Positions 1 to 10,705 are shown, numbered from the stretch's first letter. The stretch is DNA of 64,000 bases from Chionoecetes opilio (GCA_016584305.1 JACEEZ010020231.1:158501-222500); one strand, 5' to 3'. A program made the numbers and translations. The notes: generated by a model from the letters alone, not told the origin.

Positions 1-211
1 TCGTATGCAAAGTTTGACCTCAATCGGTTGATATTTAGGGGTGGCGGATTACAACTTTGTTATTTACCCTTATGCACTGGCCTATTAAGGAGGGGATGTC
101 ATCTCTTGAAAGCGGACAAGCCGGACATCCCTTCCCCAGCAGGGCTGCTGGTCCCCCTCTTGGTGAGTATTAGCCCCTCGGTGGGGGGGGTATCATGGGG
201 AGCCACCCCAC

Positions 212-727
212 TCATTGTGGCCGGCTTGGCCGGGGAAGGGAAGCCTTCGAGGTCCCGGGCTGTTGATGGCGATGGGCCTCCACAACTTGGAGGAGGAACT
301 GGCGCTGTTCCTCGTCTTTGGTCAGCCGGAGGTTGAAGGACTGGATGAGCGCCACTCCTCGCTCGGCTGTGTCGTTGACGACGCGAAGTCCCTCGATTCG
401 GCGGCAGGCCTCGAAGTACAATTCCTCTTCCTGCCACTTCCGAGGGTTGGCGGACAGGAAGTCGGTCTTGATATCAAGAGCTTCGAAGAGGCGGAGGGAA
501 TTTTTTGTGGCGAAGGAGGGCAGTGTTGCCGCAGGAACTTGTGATGATGGGAGGTTTATTCGCTTGGCGGGTTCCTCGGCTCCTTCATCGTAGAGAATGG
601 CCTGTACAATTGCTTGTTTGTCGGAGACAGGGAGACGTGAGTCGAACAGTGACAGGCCAATGAGATCTTCGCTCAAGTACCAGAAATGGCGGCTCAGAGT
701 GGTGAAGCAGGCCTTCCGAATACATTC
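212..727 (-). pseudogene. C-terminal part of divergent hAT-like transposase (broken)
   Basis: The minus frame matches the C-terminus of the gene at 12695-14905. It has the motif LSRHFWYLSEDLIGL against LSRHLWYLSEDLIVL in the sister. Further on it has VVNDTAERGVALIQSF and a terminal RQFLLQVVEAHR pattern, shared with the sister as VVNDSAER and RQYLLRVVKHHR. It stops at 212. It was separated from its N-terminal half by the LINE at 728-1649. The WxxxE-type motif is a candidate for the third acidic residue of a DDE transposase, but this is inference from family position. Confidence 0.6.
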
Positions 728-1649
728 GTTTACATCTGTTTTTACGGCTGAAATAAGTGCTATTTTATATGCTCTCATGATTATTTTTACCCTTCCGGAT
801 GTTTCTTTTACAATTTTTAGTGATTCTTGTAGTGCTCTTCAATCACTATGTAATTTTAACTCTCCCCATCCGCTGGTCAATGCCATCCTAGAATGGCTTT
901 ATCTGCTCAAGAGGCGAGGCCGGACGGTCAGCTTTTGTTGGGTACCGGCACATGTGGGTGTTGCCGGTAATGAGGAAGCTGATGCCTTGGCAAAATCTGC
1001 AGCTAAAAGACCAGCTCTATCACATTTTGCAGTGCCGGCTACGGACCTACGCTCGGCAATCCATAGATCAGTTCACAACAGTTGGCAAGAACGTTGGATT
1101 ACTATAGGGCAAAATAAACTGCGCACCATCCGCCAAAGTATCGAGGACTGGAGCTACTGCGGTCTCCCGGAGATGGGAGACTGCCTTGGCACGATTGCGT
1201 ATTGGTCACACTTTATATACTCATGGGTTCCTCATGGAGGGGGCCACCCTCCTTACTGTGATGATTGTTTGGTCCCCTTAACTGTGCGGCACTTGCTGGT
1301 CGAGTGTCCCAGTCTAGGGGACCTACGTGTGCAATTTTTGTCCCGGTGTCGCGGGTCGGACGGTGCTTACCGTCTCTCCCTGGCATTGGGAGAGAGGTGT
1401 TTCTCTCCGGGACATGAAGTCCATACATTTATTGAGAAGGCTGGCCTTCTCAACAAGTTATATGTTTTTAATATTAACTTATGATTGTTTTTAATGTACT
1501 CATGTTCTTTTATGTATTTCGTAATTTTCAATATTTTTATTTTATCTTAAATTTAGTTTTTTAGTTTTACTTTACATGCATCTTTTGTAAGCAGGCGTCA
1601 ATAACCCCGCAGTTGCGGCGCCTTAAAACTTTAATCAATCAATCAATCC
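728..1649 (+). mobile_element. 5'-truncated LINE with RNase H domain
   Basis: An open + frame through 1484 encodes an RNase H domain and a C-terminal zinc-knuckle-like region. Readable motifs are TAEISAILYAL, a FSDSCSAL segment, WVPAHVGVAGNEEADALAK (the final RNase H Asp/His block) and a CDDC...HLLVEC pattern. This arrangement is typical of the 3' half of ORF2 in I-group and related LINEs. The 3' untranslated region ends in a short AATC repeat at about 1632-1649, the expected kind of LINE tail. The upstream boundary near 728 is where the hAT-like protein similarity ends. It is a dead 5'-truncated copy; endonuclease and reverse transcriptase are missing. Confidence 0.8.
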
Positions 1650-2145
1650 ACCATCTCTTCTCCTTTTGGCGTCTGTTGACGGCTACGTGAGAGAGAGCTT
1701 TCACGTCGGCAAACCGATTCTTTCAGCTTCTTGTCCAGACCAGCCATCGAACCCCGCCTCCCCTTCTCCCGCTGGGCAAGAAGGAATTCCTTGTCTTCAG
1801 GAATGGTCATCAGAGTGAGGGCGTCGGAGTGGGCGATGTCCAAAAGGTCTGGGAGACTTTCTTGGAAGGTCTTCTGTTTTTCGGCAGGTGTGACTCCAGA
1901 GTTATTCTTGCTTTTGCTCAGGATCTTCCACTTGTCGAAAAGTCCAGTAATCTTCCTCCTCACGCTAGTTTCTGCGATGGTGGGGATCCTAGCTCGTGTC
2001 CAGAAGTCGAGGACCTCTTTTGCAGCCTCAGCTGCACTCTGCTGCACCGTCTTCTTCTCTTCCTTGTGTGCGTAGAAAAATCGTCATAAAACATCTCCAC
2101 GGCTGGGAAGTTTTGCTTCTGTGATAGTAGGAACACTATGGCCAA
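1643..2145 (-). pseudogene. N-terminal part of divergent hAT-like transposase (broken)
   Basis: Two overlapping minus frames (from about 2145 and from 2047) join with one frameshift near 2060. The protein resembles the N-terminal third of the gene at 12695-14905. Both have a hydrophobic start, then a Trp-Lys-rich basic helical region, then a segment with LPDLLDIAHSDAL here and LEDLFDISSADVL there. In both this is followed by an EDKxFL-QRE stretch and a Ser-Met-Ala-Gly motif. The reading ends at a stop just beyond the LINE junction. The central catalytic region of the family is absent from this copy, lost or replaced around the LINE insertion. The function (transposition) is inferred from the sister element. 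Confidence 0.6.
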
Positions 2146-2352
2146 GAAGCCAAACTTCAGTTTGCTTTCTCGTGGTCATGACCTGAGGGCGAAAAGAGGA
2201 AATGTTCAAGATCGATCCGCCACCTCTAAATATCAACCGATTAGCCTGAAACTTTGCACACGACAGTTTCTAAGTACAAGGCAGAATACCACAAAAGTAC
2301 ATGAAAAAATATTGACTTTGAAAAATTACCTCTATGCGCTATTGGCACCCTA

Positions 2353-2762
2353 ATATACACCCAACACCTCCAATAGACTCACACCCCTGCTACCTGGTTA
2401 GCAACAGCCTTCCCGTCAACCATAGGTCGCTGAGCACTGGACACAGGTACGACGGCAGATGGGAAGGGTAGTTGACCTGGGCAGCAGGGGACGATGAAGT
2501 GTACACAGCAGAGGTGGAGAGATAGAGCAACTCCCCGTGTTGCATCGGGAACTCTTCTCCCGGGACAGCCGGCACCAAGCGCCTCGTAACCTCTGCTCCA
2601 AACCAGAGGGTGTCGAGGCTTCATGAGGAAGCAGAGGTCGGGATGTAGCGAAGACCTATACTGGTGATCGAACCAGTCTTTCTCGAATCCACAAACAGGA
2701 AACCAGGGGTTGAAAGAAGGAACTGTTGCTCGAATGCCTGCAGGTGGTGGTTCGCCCTTACA
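2353..2762 (-). repeat. LTR, truncated copy
   Basis: Direct repeat of 3399-3806, ending in CCCTTACA. About 190 bp present in the sister LTR (3206-3398) is missing on the left because the hAT-like element inserted at ATATACAC. The rest should lie on the other side of that element, beyond the window. Confidence 0.75.
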
Positions 2763-3205
2763 GCTCCCCCATCAAGAGTCTACCTACGGTAGACTTGAGA
2801 ACACCGCCTGTTGTAAGAGACATATATACAATACATACATATAAAAAACTAGTGTGAAAGCATCACTGCTCGTTTGAGAGACTACAGGGACTTTGCGTCC
2901 CACAATTTACACGTGGTCCACACTTAGGGAACCACTGTCTGGCAGACGGGAAGGACATGGCATCCTGAACACCCTAAGCTGGCACCACACCGAAAGACTC
3001 GGTTAACCAGCTGAAAGTCTTGCTTAGCGGCTGCTTGCCCACAGCCTGGAGCAAGGGGAGGTTAGAAGGCACATTAGCCCGCACCTAACCCACGCTCGAA
3101 TGAGACGAGCGAAAAAACTGTACACACTGACGCACCACAGCGCTTCCACTACAACACCGCCTTACGGCACACTACTCGGCTCCGGTATCCTGGCAAGGTC
3201 GCCAC

Positions 3206-3806
3206 TGTAAGGGAAACGAGCGCGATTTAATCACAAACTCGCTAGCCCAAGGATTCCAGGATACGCCGAAACTGAGATAGGGGGAGGACCGTAAGGGTGA
3301 TGTAAACACAAGACTTAAAATTGTGGAGATTTACTGGTGTCTCGCTCAAACTACAAGTATACAAGCAACTATGTACAAACAAGTATTTACAATCACGTAT
3401 ATACACCCAACACCTCCAATAGACTCACGCCCCTGCTACCTGGTTGGCAACAGCCTTCCCGTCAACCGTAGATCGCTGAGCACTGGACACAGGGACGACG
3501 GCAGACGGGAAGGGTAGTATACCTGGGCTGCAGGGGACGATGAAATGTACATAGCAGAGGTGGAGAGAGAGCAACTCCCCGTGTTGCGTTGGGAACTCTT
3601 CTCCCAGGACAGCCGGCACCAAGCGCCTCGTAACCTCTGCTCCAAACCAGAGGGTGTTGAGGCTTCATGAGGAAGCAGAGGTCGGGATGTAGCGGAGACC
3701 TATACTGGTGATCGAACCAGTCTTTCTTGAATCCACGAACAGGAAACCAGGGGTTGAAAGAAGGAACTGTTGCTCGAACGCCTGCAGGTGGTGGTTCGCC
3801 CTTACA
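3206..3806 (-). repeat. LTR, complete copy (601 bp)
   Basis: Starts TGTAAGGG and ends CCCTTACA, an 8-bp inverted terminus typical of TG...CA LTR ends. The right-hand 400 bp repeats at 2353-2762 with scattered differences. Confidence 0.75.
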
Positions 3807-3887
3807 GTGGCGATCCTCCAGGCTTATTATGCCAGTGATATATACCACTACCTTGTGAGCTTGAAAAGTATATTCAATCACTCTACC

Positions 3888-5057
3888 AAAGACTACTATA
3901 TACTGGACTTGCTACTCAGTTTGGGCCATTTCCAGTGGAGGCCAGTTTTGCGATTCCTGACATTTTCGAACATCACTCCTATCTCCCTTCCTATGGTTTA
4001 TCAGTATAAATGATATACCGTTATCTTCGTAAATGTTTGTTTTATAATATTATCAAATAAAAAACATTAAAATACACTAAAGAAATGCCATTATGAGAGA
4101 ATGAAGAAATATGCATGAACTTAAACTCTTCGCCATTTAATATTTTGCGAGAAAACATTTTACATAATACATATCAATAGAAGCGGAATATTATTAGCTT
4201 TCCATTGATATATTTCGTATTCTGATAAATGAATTAGTACTATTCATAAATTAGCGTTAACTAATTAAATAACCTCATCAAGCGGGAAAATTACCCGATT
4301 GATCATGTAATTGTTTTAGTTAACGCTAATTTATGCATAGTTCTAATTAATTTATCAGAAAACGAAATATATCAATGGAAAGCTAATAAAATTCCGCTTT
4401 TATTGATATGCGTCATGTAAAAAGTTTTCACGGAAAATATTAAATGGCGAAAAGTTAAGTTAATATTAAGTTCATGCATATTTCTTCAGAGTCTCATAAT
4501 GGCATTTCTTTAGTGCATTTCACAGTTTTTTATTTGATAATATTATAGAACAAACATTTACGAAGATAACAGTGTGTCATTTATACTGATAAACCATAGT
4601 TTACTGTATTCATGGAACACTTTTTTACTTGCCGATCTGATTGATGATGTTATATTTTTAGTTAACGCTAATTTATGCATGGTTTTAATTCATTTATCAG
4701 AAAACGAAATATGTCAATGGAAAGCTAATGAAAATCCGCTTCTATTGTTATGTTTCATGTAAAAAGTTTGCTCGCAAAATATTAAATGGCGAAGAGTTTA
4801 AGTGAATATTGAGTTCATGCCTATTTCTTCACTCTCTCATAATGACATTTCTTTAGTGTATTTTACTGTTTTTTATTTGATGATATTATAGAACAAACAT
4901 TTACGAAGATAACGGTATATCATTTATACTGATAAACCATAGGAAGGGAGATAGGAGTGATGTTCGAAAATGTCAGGAATCGCAAAACTGGCCTCCACTG
5001 GTCATGGGCGGGTTGGCGCAGGGCACGAGTAGCAAGTCCAGTATACAGTAGTCTTTG
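3888..5057. mobile_element. Foldback DNA element, copy A (hAT-type target duplication)
   Basis: The two halves are long imperfect reverse complements. Left features such as AAAGACTACTATATACTGG and the TATGGTTTATCAGTATAAAT block recur inverted near 4930-5057. No coding capacity. ACTCTACC occurs immediately left (3880-3887) and immediately right (5058-5065), an 8-bp target duplication. The CAAAG-like terminus fits the hAT YARNG rule if one C was lost at the left edge. A second family member is at 56294-58449. Confidence 0.8.
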
Positions 5058-5553
5058 ACTCTACCCATGTCTACAATTCTTAAAGACTAGTCAATTCGCA
5101 CTGCAGTTTAATACACAGCTTAAGCACTGCAAACGTAGTAATAATAATGAGCTGTAGCTACTACTGTGTGCGTGAGAGGAACGGTGACAGTGGTGTGCGG
5201 TAGCGGAGGTCGTCGGAGAGAGTCTCGCCCAGTTGCTTACACAATCAGTGAGTACTGAGGGTGGCGCGCCTGCTTATACGCCGATTGATGATGATATTTA
5301 TTTAATTAACGCTAATTTATGCATGGTGCTAATTCATTTATCAGAAAACTAAATATATCAATGGAAAGCTAATCCAATTTCGCCTCTACTAATGCAGCCC
5401 ATTAACTCTTATAAAAATCCTGCTTGCGCCACCACGGGCTAGCGTGAAACTCGAGAGGGTACTGTATTTCCGACCTTTTCCGTGTATAATAAACTTTGCT
5501 CGCTCCATTAGATGAAAGTTTGTATACCTACTTACTTGCAGCCATCACAAATT
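5058..5553. other. Mosaic of small TE fragments, no gene
   Basis: Mostly unassigned sequence. About 5283-5385 repeats an interior stretch of the foldback family (GCTAATTTATGCATGGT...). About 5397-5440 is a scrap of the SINE-B body (CCTGCTTGCGCCACCACGGG). About 5441-5467 is the inverted end of the Tigger family seen at 58573-60041 (CGAGAGGGTACTGTA). No coding evidence. Confidence 0.5.
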
Positions 5554-5689
5554 CTGTATTTTACGGCTTATAAGACGCACTTTTTCCCCTAAAAAATGCC
5601 CTGAAAAATACTTATGCGTCCTCCAAGACCAATGTTGTAGGATTTTAACTTAGGTAGCTATTCAATTCAGCCTGTTATATGATGTAACC

Positions 5690-5910
5690 TCAGTACTTTC
5701 CTGTTACAAGTAGTCAACCCTCGATTTAACGGACTAAAAGGGGGTGCTTATTGTGCTTATACGGTGCTTATACATGCTTATTATCATGACTATTGCTCAT
5801 TATTATATATATTGTATGGTTGTGATGAGCTGTTCTATACACGTGTCACTATTTAGGTCAGTGTAGCACCGTGTGTCACCTTAAATAAGGGTGATTTAAG
5901 GTGTTGAGGT
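5690..5910 (-). repeat. Interspersed repeat: empty-site copy of the target of the 12330-15110 hAT-like element
   Basis: The reverse complement matches 12240-12329 and resumes with 15111-15145: the CACCCTTATTTAAGGTGACA block, then the CGTGTATA target, then the AACAGCTCA block. Here these are contiguous, whereas at 12.3-15.1 kb they are split by the transposon. The copy gives independent evidence for the insertion boundaries. Confidence 0.7.
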
Positions 5911-6425
5911 GACAGGGAGACAGTCTTGCAGCGACCACCCCATAACACTAATAATCTCTATTTTAAACAATACACACCTTCTACCACTAAATCACTAGCA
6001 ACACAGGCTCCTGCCTTATATATCTTAATATATGATAAATCAAAACTCCTTAAAACCCAAGCATTCCAAAATAAAATGAGAACATAATAAATTATGTTGA
6101 GTTGACAATTCGAGCTGCGATAAGCGGTCTGCCATGTCATTCTTGCCCGCAAATTTGTCACGCAAATGGAGTCCGTTAAATCCGAAGTCCGTTAAACCGA
6201 GGTCCATTAAATATAGGCTCGACTTTATTTCAAATACCATAAGACATTCAAATCAACTAATCTGTCCTCACGCTGTGATGTTTACTACGGTACTGATGGG
6301 AGCCGTTCCGCCTCAGCAGATTGGCTCCGGCAGTGCCAACTATCGTCTGCTTGTGTTGATGTATTATTTACCACCAGGTTGTCACACGTATCACAAGCTT
6401 TTTTCAGTCCTGGAAATTATCACCC

Positions 6426-6548
6426 ATGGGGAATTCATCAAAACGATTTACTTATACTATCGCATACAAGCTAGAAGTTGTACGATACGCCAAAGAACAT
6501 GGGAACAGAGCAGCAGAAAGACACTATGGACCACCGCCTACCGAGAAA
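6426..6548 (+). pseudogene. pogo/Tigger transposase N-terminal fragment
   Basis: About 40 codons encode a helix-turn-helix-like segment: FTYTIAYKLEVVRYAKEHG followed by NRAAERHYG. This is the typical start of the DNA-binding domain in pogo/Tigger proteins (xxYxxxFKLxxVxxAxxxGNRAAxRxFG). It loses similarity after GPPPTEK, where the sequence goes directly to the right terminal repeat. The remaining CENP-B and DDE domains are missing, so the element is an internally deleted derivative. Confidence 0.6.
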
Positions 6549-6689
6549 ATTGGTAGATTTTACTACCGCCTACAGGTAGAAAATCTGTTTTTTATATTTT
6601 TTTCTTAGAAATTTCTTTAAAAAATCAAGATGCGTCTTCCAAGATGCGGCGTCTTATAAGCCATAAAATACGGTACTACACGCAGCAGG

Positions 6690-6936
6690 GAAATTAAAAC
6701 AAAACTTACTTACTGGCCCACCGTCACCAGCTATACTAGCGCACCGCCCACTCAGCTTTGTTTCCACTGCCACCAACCGAGCTTCATGTACATGTTCGGC
6801 CGGCCCACCACCGAACTGAACCCCACATTTACTGAACTTATTCGGTAAATTCCCGCATATACCAGACTGGCAGAAAAAGTTTGTTAAAGCTGAAATTCAT
6901 TATATAGAGGTCCGTAAAAGCGAGGGTTTACTGTAC
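6690..6936 (-). repeat. Tigger-family end fragment (CAGTAAACCCTCGC family)
   Basis: The reverse complement matches the right-hand part of the Tigger host at 28906-29330 (ATTTCAGCTTTAACAAAC, then the GGCCGAACATGTACA region). It ends in GCGAGGGTTTACTGTA at 6921-6936. Only one end is convincingly present. Confidence 0.5.
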
Positions 6937-7250
6937 TGAATATATTGATGTACATCTAATACTGGGAATTATCACTCGCCAGCCAACTCAGATAATGTAG
7001 AAAATATTACCTATGGCATAGAGAACGCAGTGGTAATTTGGCAAATTTCAGCATCAAATTTAATTAAGGGGGAAAAAATGCATCTATAAAAATAGGGTAG
7101 AACAAAGGCCATACAATCAAAATTTAAGTGGGTTAGTGGATGACTACTGATATTTTCAATACAGCAATTATAATTTTTGTCAACCTTGAAAAAAATACAG
7201 GATTGTATGCAAAAAATGGTTTTATTAAAAAATGTTTTTTCCATCCACAG

Positions 7251-7447
7251 GTGGGGAATAGCATTTAGAGATGCCTTTTCTTTCCGGTCTAGTCACTACT
7301 TTGTGTCATACCTGAGTGAGGCTTCATCCCAGCTGTCTGGCCTGGATGTCAGAGAAGTAACCAGACCAGCATATATTGAAATTCCTCGTTCCTTAGTGGA
7401 AGTGGTTGTATACTGGAATAAGCCTATGCACCACTGGCTGAAAACAT
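7251..7447 (+). CDS. por: porcupine (Wnt O-palmitoleoyltransferase), internal coding exon
   Basis: Porcupine is an ER membrane MBOAT enzyme that attaches palmitoleate to a Wnt serine before secretion. The exon encodes WGIAFRDAFSFRSSHYF, a SEASSQL segment, IEIPRSLVEVVVYWNKPM and HHWLKT. This matches the PORCN region around the family pattern (E)xPRSxVEVVxxWNxPMxxWL. The MBOAT-conserved Asn is the AAT codon at 7417-7419. The acceptor is TTTTTTCCATCCACAG ending at 7250 and the donor is T|GTAAGT after 7447. The exon starts at the third base of a codon and ends one base into the next. Splicing to 26555 gives T+AT, a Tyr, continuing HWLKT-Y-IFK exactly as in vertebrate HWLNT-Y-VFK. Upstream exons are not seen here. 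Confidence 0.9.
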
Positions 7448-7780
7448 GTAAGTTATTTGGATTTACCACCTTAAGAATGAGTGATGACTGTCAATTTCTT
7501 GCACCATGCTCACCTACTCAGTTCTTTAATAGAGTAAAACCTCTCGGATTCGGACCCTCATTATTCGGACCTCGACAGTATTCGGACCTCCTCCTTCCCT
7601 TTTTTTTTTTCTCCTATATATATATTTTTTTTTTTTTTTTTTTTTTAGGTTAGGTTAGGGTAAGTAGGGTGTCATGATGTGAGTCAGTGAGGTTAGAGGC
7701 CCAGGTAGCCAGGCAGAGCTTTCATGATCCATCACAGAACATATAGTTTGTATACTGTAATTGTGGTTTCTTTGTGTGTC

Positions 7781-7835
<55 letters not shown>

Positions 7836-7950
7836 TCACAAAGGACTGGCCAAGGGCACAACAAAAATGGGTAACACAAAGCCCGCTTAGTTTCCAGTCC
7901 CTATAAAGAAGACAGTAAGAGAATAAAATAAAAAAGAGGGGTGAGCCAAT

Positions 7951-10150
7951 TTAGTTCGGGAGGTGTCTTGTTATTCTTCTTTTGAAAAGATTTAAGTCAT
8001 AGGAAAGTGGAAAAATAGAAACAGGAAGAGAGTTCCAGAGTTTACCAGTGAAAGGGATGAAAAAGTAAAGATACTGATTAACTCTTGCATTAGGAAGATG
8101 GACAGAATAGGGATGAGAATGAGTAGAAAGTTTTGTGCAGCGAGGCCGCGGGAGGGGGGGAGGCATGCAGTTAGCAAGTTCAGAAGAGCAGTGAGCATGA
8201 AAATAACGGTAGAAGAGAGCAAGAGAAGCAACATTGCGGCGGTGATTTAAAGATTGAAGACAGTCAGTCAGAAGAGAGGAGTTGATGAGACGAAAAGCTT
8301 TTGACTCGACCCTGCTTAGGAGAGCTGTATGAGTGGATCCTCCCCAAACATGTGAGACATACTCCATACATGGGCGGATAAGGCCCCTGTAGAGAGCAAG
8401 CAATTGGGAGGGAGAAAAAAAAGGACGCCGACGCCACAGGACACCTAACTTCTTAGAAGCTGTTTTAGCAAGAGATGAGATGTGAGATTTCCAGTTCAGA
8501 TTTTTAGGAAAGGATAGTCCTGGAATGTTCATTGTAGAAGAAGGAGACAGTTGAGTGTCATTGAAGAAGAGGGGATAGTTATCTGGTAGGTTTTGTCGAG
8601 TAGATAGGTGAAGAAATTGGGTTTTTGAGGCATTGAACAAAACAAGGTTTGCTTTGCCCCAATCAGAAATTATAGAAAGATCAGAAGTTAGGCACTCGGT
8701 GGCATCTCTCCGTGAATCACTTAGTTCCTGTTGAGTTGGACGTCTAATAAACGACGTTGAAAAATGCAGGGTAGAATCATCAGCGTAGGAGTGGATAGGG
8801 CTTTGAGTTAGACTTAGAAGATCATTAATGAATAATAGAAAGAGAGTGGGTGATAGAACAGAACCCTGGGGAACACCACTATTGATAGATTTAGGAGAAG
8901 AACAATGTCTGTCTACAGTAGCTGCAATAGAATGGTTTGAAAGGAAACTTAAGATGAAGGTACAGAGAGAAGGATAGAAAGCGAATGAGGGTAGTTTGGA
9001 AATTAAAGATTTGTGCCAGACTCTATCAAAAGCTTTTGATATTTGTTTGTTTGTTTGTTTGTTTGTTTGTTTTGTTTAGGGGATAATTCCTCAGAGCCAT
9101 AGTGATCTACCGCTGCAGCTTAGTGTTGGCCGAAGCCACCACCCCGGGAGGGGGGTCACAAACCCCCTAGATAGGGGGTTTGTGACCCCGGCTAACACCC
9201 GGTACCCATTCACTGCTGGGTGGACAGGGGCTCGGGTTTTAAGTAAGACCACCCATCTATCTTCGCTCCTCCAGGGGATCGAACCCGGGAGTTCTCGGTT
9301 GTGAGCCGAGCGTGCTAACCACTACACTATGGAGTACTCTGATATGTCAAGGGCAACAGCAAAAGTTTCACCGAAACCCCTAAAGGAGGATGACCAAGAT
9401 TCAGTGAGGAAAGCTAGAAGATCGCCAGTAGATCACCCTTTACGGAAACCGTACTGACGATCAGATAGAAGATTGTGAGCAGATAGATGCTTAAGAATCT
9501 TCTTATTAAGTATAGATTCAAAAACTTTAGAAAGGCAGGAAGTCAAAGCTATAGGACGGTAGTTTGAAGGATTAGAACGGTCACCCTTCCTAGGAACAGG
9601 TTGGATGTGAGCAAACTTCCAGCAAGAAGGAAAGGTGGAAGTAGATAGACAAAGACGGAAAATTTTGACCAGACAGGGTGCAAGCACAGAAGCACAGTTT
9701 TTGAGAACGATAGGAGGGACTCCGTCTGGACCGTAAACCTTCCGAGGATCTAGGCCAGAAAGGGCAAAGAAAACATCATTACGAAGGATCTTAATGACAG
9801 GCATAATATAGTCAGAGGGTGGAGGAGAAGGAGGAACAAGCCCTTCTTCAACCAGAGTGGAATTTTTAGCAAAGGTTTGAGCGAAGAGTTCAGCTTTAGA
9901 AGTAGATGAGGCAGCTGTGGAGCCATCTGGGTGAAGCATAGGAGGGAAAGATGAAGAAGAAAAATTGTTAGAGATGTTATTTGCTAGATGCCAGAAGTCA
10001 CGAGAGGAATTTGATTCAGAAAGATTTTGACATTTTCTATGAATGAAAGAGTTTTTGGTAAGTTGAAGTAAAGATTTGACATGATTACGGGCAGAAATGT
10101 AAAGGGCATGAGTTTCAGGAGATGGATGCTTAAATGTTGTATTGGCAAGT
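7951..10150 (-). pseudogene. LINE ORF2 reverse transcriptase (broken)
   Basis: Two clean minus-strand frames are 9433-10188 and 7951-8640, with a disrupted part between. The first has the RT fingers and palm (GPDGVPPIVLKNCAS, then NPSNYRPIALTSCLSKVFE and RQYGFRKG). The middle retains SYADDST, the catalytic YADD, at 8776-8787. The second has the thumb and C-terminal region (LNWKSHISSLAKTASKKLG, LIRPCMEYVSHVWGG). The ALDISKAFD motif is split by the SINE at 9044-9345. The closest described types are the jockey-like LINEs abundant in decapods; the exact clade was not determined. The N-terminal endonuclease is missing. Confidence 0.8.
9044..9345 (-). mobile_element. tRNA-derived SINE, family A
   Basis: Read on the minus strand it starts at the complement of 9345. 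A-box-like TAGTGTAGTGGTTAGC and B-box-like GGTTCGATCCC mark a tRNA-derived pol III promoter. It ends in a TTTG/CAAA simple repeat at 9044-9075. GATAT flanks both sides, consistent with a short target duplication inside the LINE codons ALDISKAFD. A plus-strand copy is at 17923-18153 and a fragment at 59583-59680. Its body contains a palindrome around CCCCCTAGATAGGGGG. Confidence 0.8.
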
Positions 10151-10466
10151 GATCTGAGGCCATTGAGCCTTGGGCCCAGATCCAGCAACGGAGGTGGTAT
10201 CTCCAGCTACCACCCGGTCTCCCACCACCTAGATACTACCTGCCCTTACTACTGTATCCAGCAAGCTCCCTCGGTAGGTAGTAAACAGGTAGGAAGGCCC
10301 TGACTGGCTTGGGCGATTAATGACGTAATCAAACTTGTCATCAGTCACCAGCCAATGACAAACTGTTTCTAAAACTTTTCGACCAATCACAAGCTAACAA
10401 GATATGTGATACGGCCTTTAAGGGGGGCGGCTGGTCAAAAATGGGAGAAAAAAAAAGAAAAATTAA

Positions 10467-10705
10467 TAAAATTCCTGGAGCTGCGTACGGCAATCAACGG
10501 TATGAATGTGGAGTATTTAATCAAAATTCGCTTTAGTTTCGTATTTATGGAAAATTACACCCCCCCCCCCCCCCATGGCTGGTCAAGAATTGGGAAAAAA
10601 ACTAAATATGTAATAAAATTCCTGGAACTGCGTACGGCAATCGACAGTCTGGAGTATTTAATCAAAATTCGCCTTAGTTTCGTAGTTATCGGGATTAACC
10701 CCCCC
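10467..10705. repeat. Two-unit tandem duplication with C-rich spacers
   Basis: The block TAAAATTCCTGGAGCTGCGT followed by 'acggcaatc' and a 'gtatttaatcaaaattcgc' stretch occurs at about 10467-10558 and again at about 10613-10695. Each copy is followed by a run of C. It is not coding despite an open frame. Confidence 0.6.

Larger units (their letters stand above)
1..2352 (-). mobile_element. Divergent hAT-like DNA transposon, copy 1 (left end outside window)
   Basis: The block carries two pieces of a transposase-like gene on the minus strand (1643-2145 and 212-727) separated by a LINE. Bases 8-50 and about 2210-2256 are inverted copies of each other, as expected for subterminal repeats. The right end reads ...GGCACCCTA at 2352, which resembles the TIR of the related element at 12330-15110 (TAGGGTG...). 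It is followed by ATATACAC (2353-2360), probably the 8-bp target duplication. The element sits inside an LTR whose intact sister copy continues across this point at 3399. The left end and left duplication are not in the window, so superfamily and size are inferred. Confidence 0.6.
2353..3806 (-). mobile_element. Short non-autonomous LTR retroelement (TRIM-like)
   Basis: Two direct repeats (2353-2762 and 3206-3806) bound a non-coding interior of only about 440 bp. The complete repeat begins TGTAAGGG and ends CCCTTACA. Read on the minus strand, a purine tract (GATGGGGGAGC, complement of 2763-2773) directly precedes the 3' LTR. A primer-binding-site-like TGGCGACCTTGCC follows the 5' LTR (complement of about 3192-3204). 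No gag or pol coding is visible, so it must have moved in trans. The 3' LTR is cut at 2353 by the hAT-like element. Oddly, 3807-3822 beyond the other LTR also reads GTGGCGATCC, a second PBS-like sequence, so a rearranged or tandem origin is possible. Confidence 0.65.
5554..6674. mobile_element. pogo/Tigger-like element
   Basis: The left end reads CTGTATTTTACGGCTTATAA and the right end is its inverse, ...CTTATAAGCCATAAAATACGG, followed by TA. The same TIR delimits 55001-55836, and a fragment recurs near 59690-59735. A transposase N-terminal fragment is at 6426-6548. The interior holds other repeats, including the hAT target repeat at 5690-5910 and a scrap of another Tigger end near 5711 (AACCCTCGATTTAACGG). 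Confidence 0.65.
7783..10150 (-). mobile_element. LINE (EN-RT type), 5'-truncated, with poly(A) tail
   Basis: A long T run at 7783-7832 is the minus-strand poly(A) tail. It is followed by 3' UTR to about 7950 and by reverse transcriptase coding up to about 10150, where similarity stops. The same family is found at 50000-51058 (+), and its 3' end is at 10974-11258 (-). A SINE has inserted at 9044-9345. Confidence 0.85.

Noticed and set aside
212..1484. Overlapping long frames on both strands at 597-1484 and 212-778 as an overlapping gene pair
   Set aside because: Each belongs to a different TE; the overlap is only the extension of both frames across the insertion junction near 728.
7177..7653. 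Using the ATG at 7177 as the start of the porcupine protein
   Set aside because: The codons before 7251 are intronic (polypyrimidine tract and AG) and unlike the family; the similarity starts exactly at the acceptor and ends at the donor.
9268..9336. tRNA gene candidates from A-box/B-box pairs (also 17930, 25650, 55905, 62020)
   Set aside because: All lie at the head of repeated SINE bodies with simple-repeat tails; no complete functional cloverleaf.
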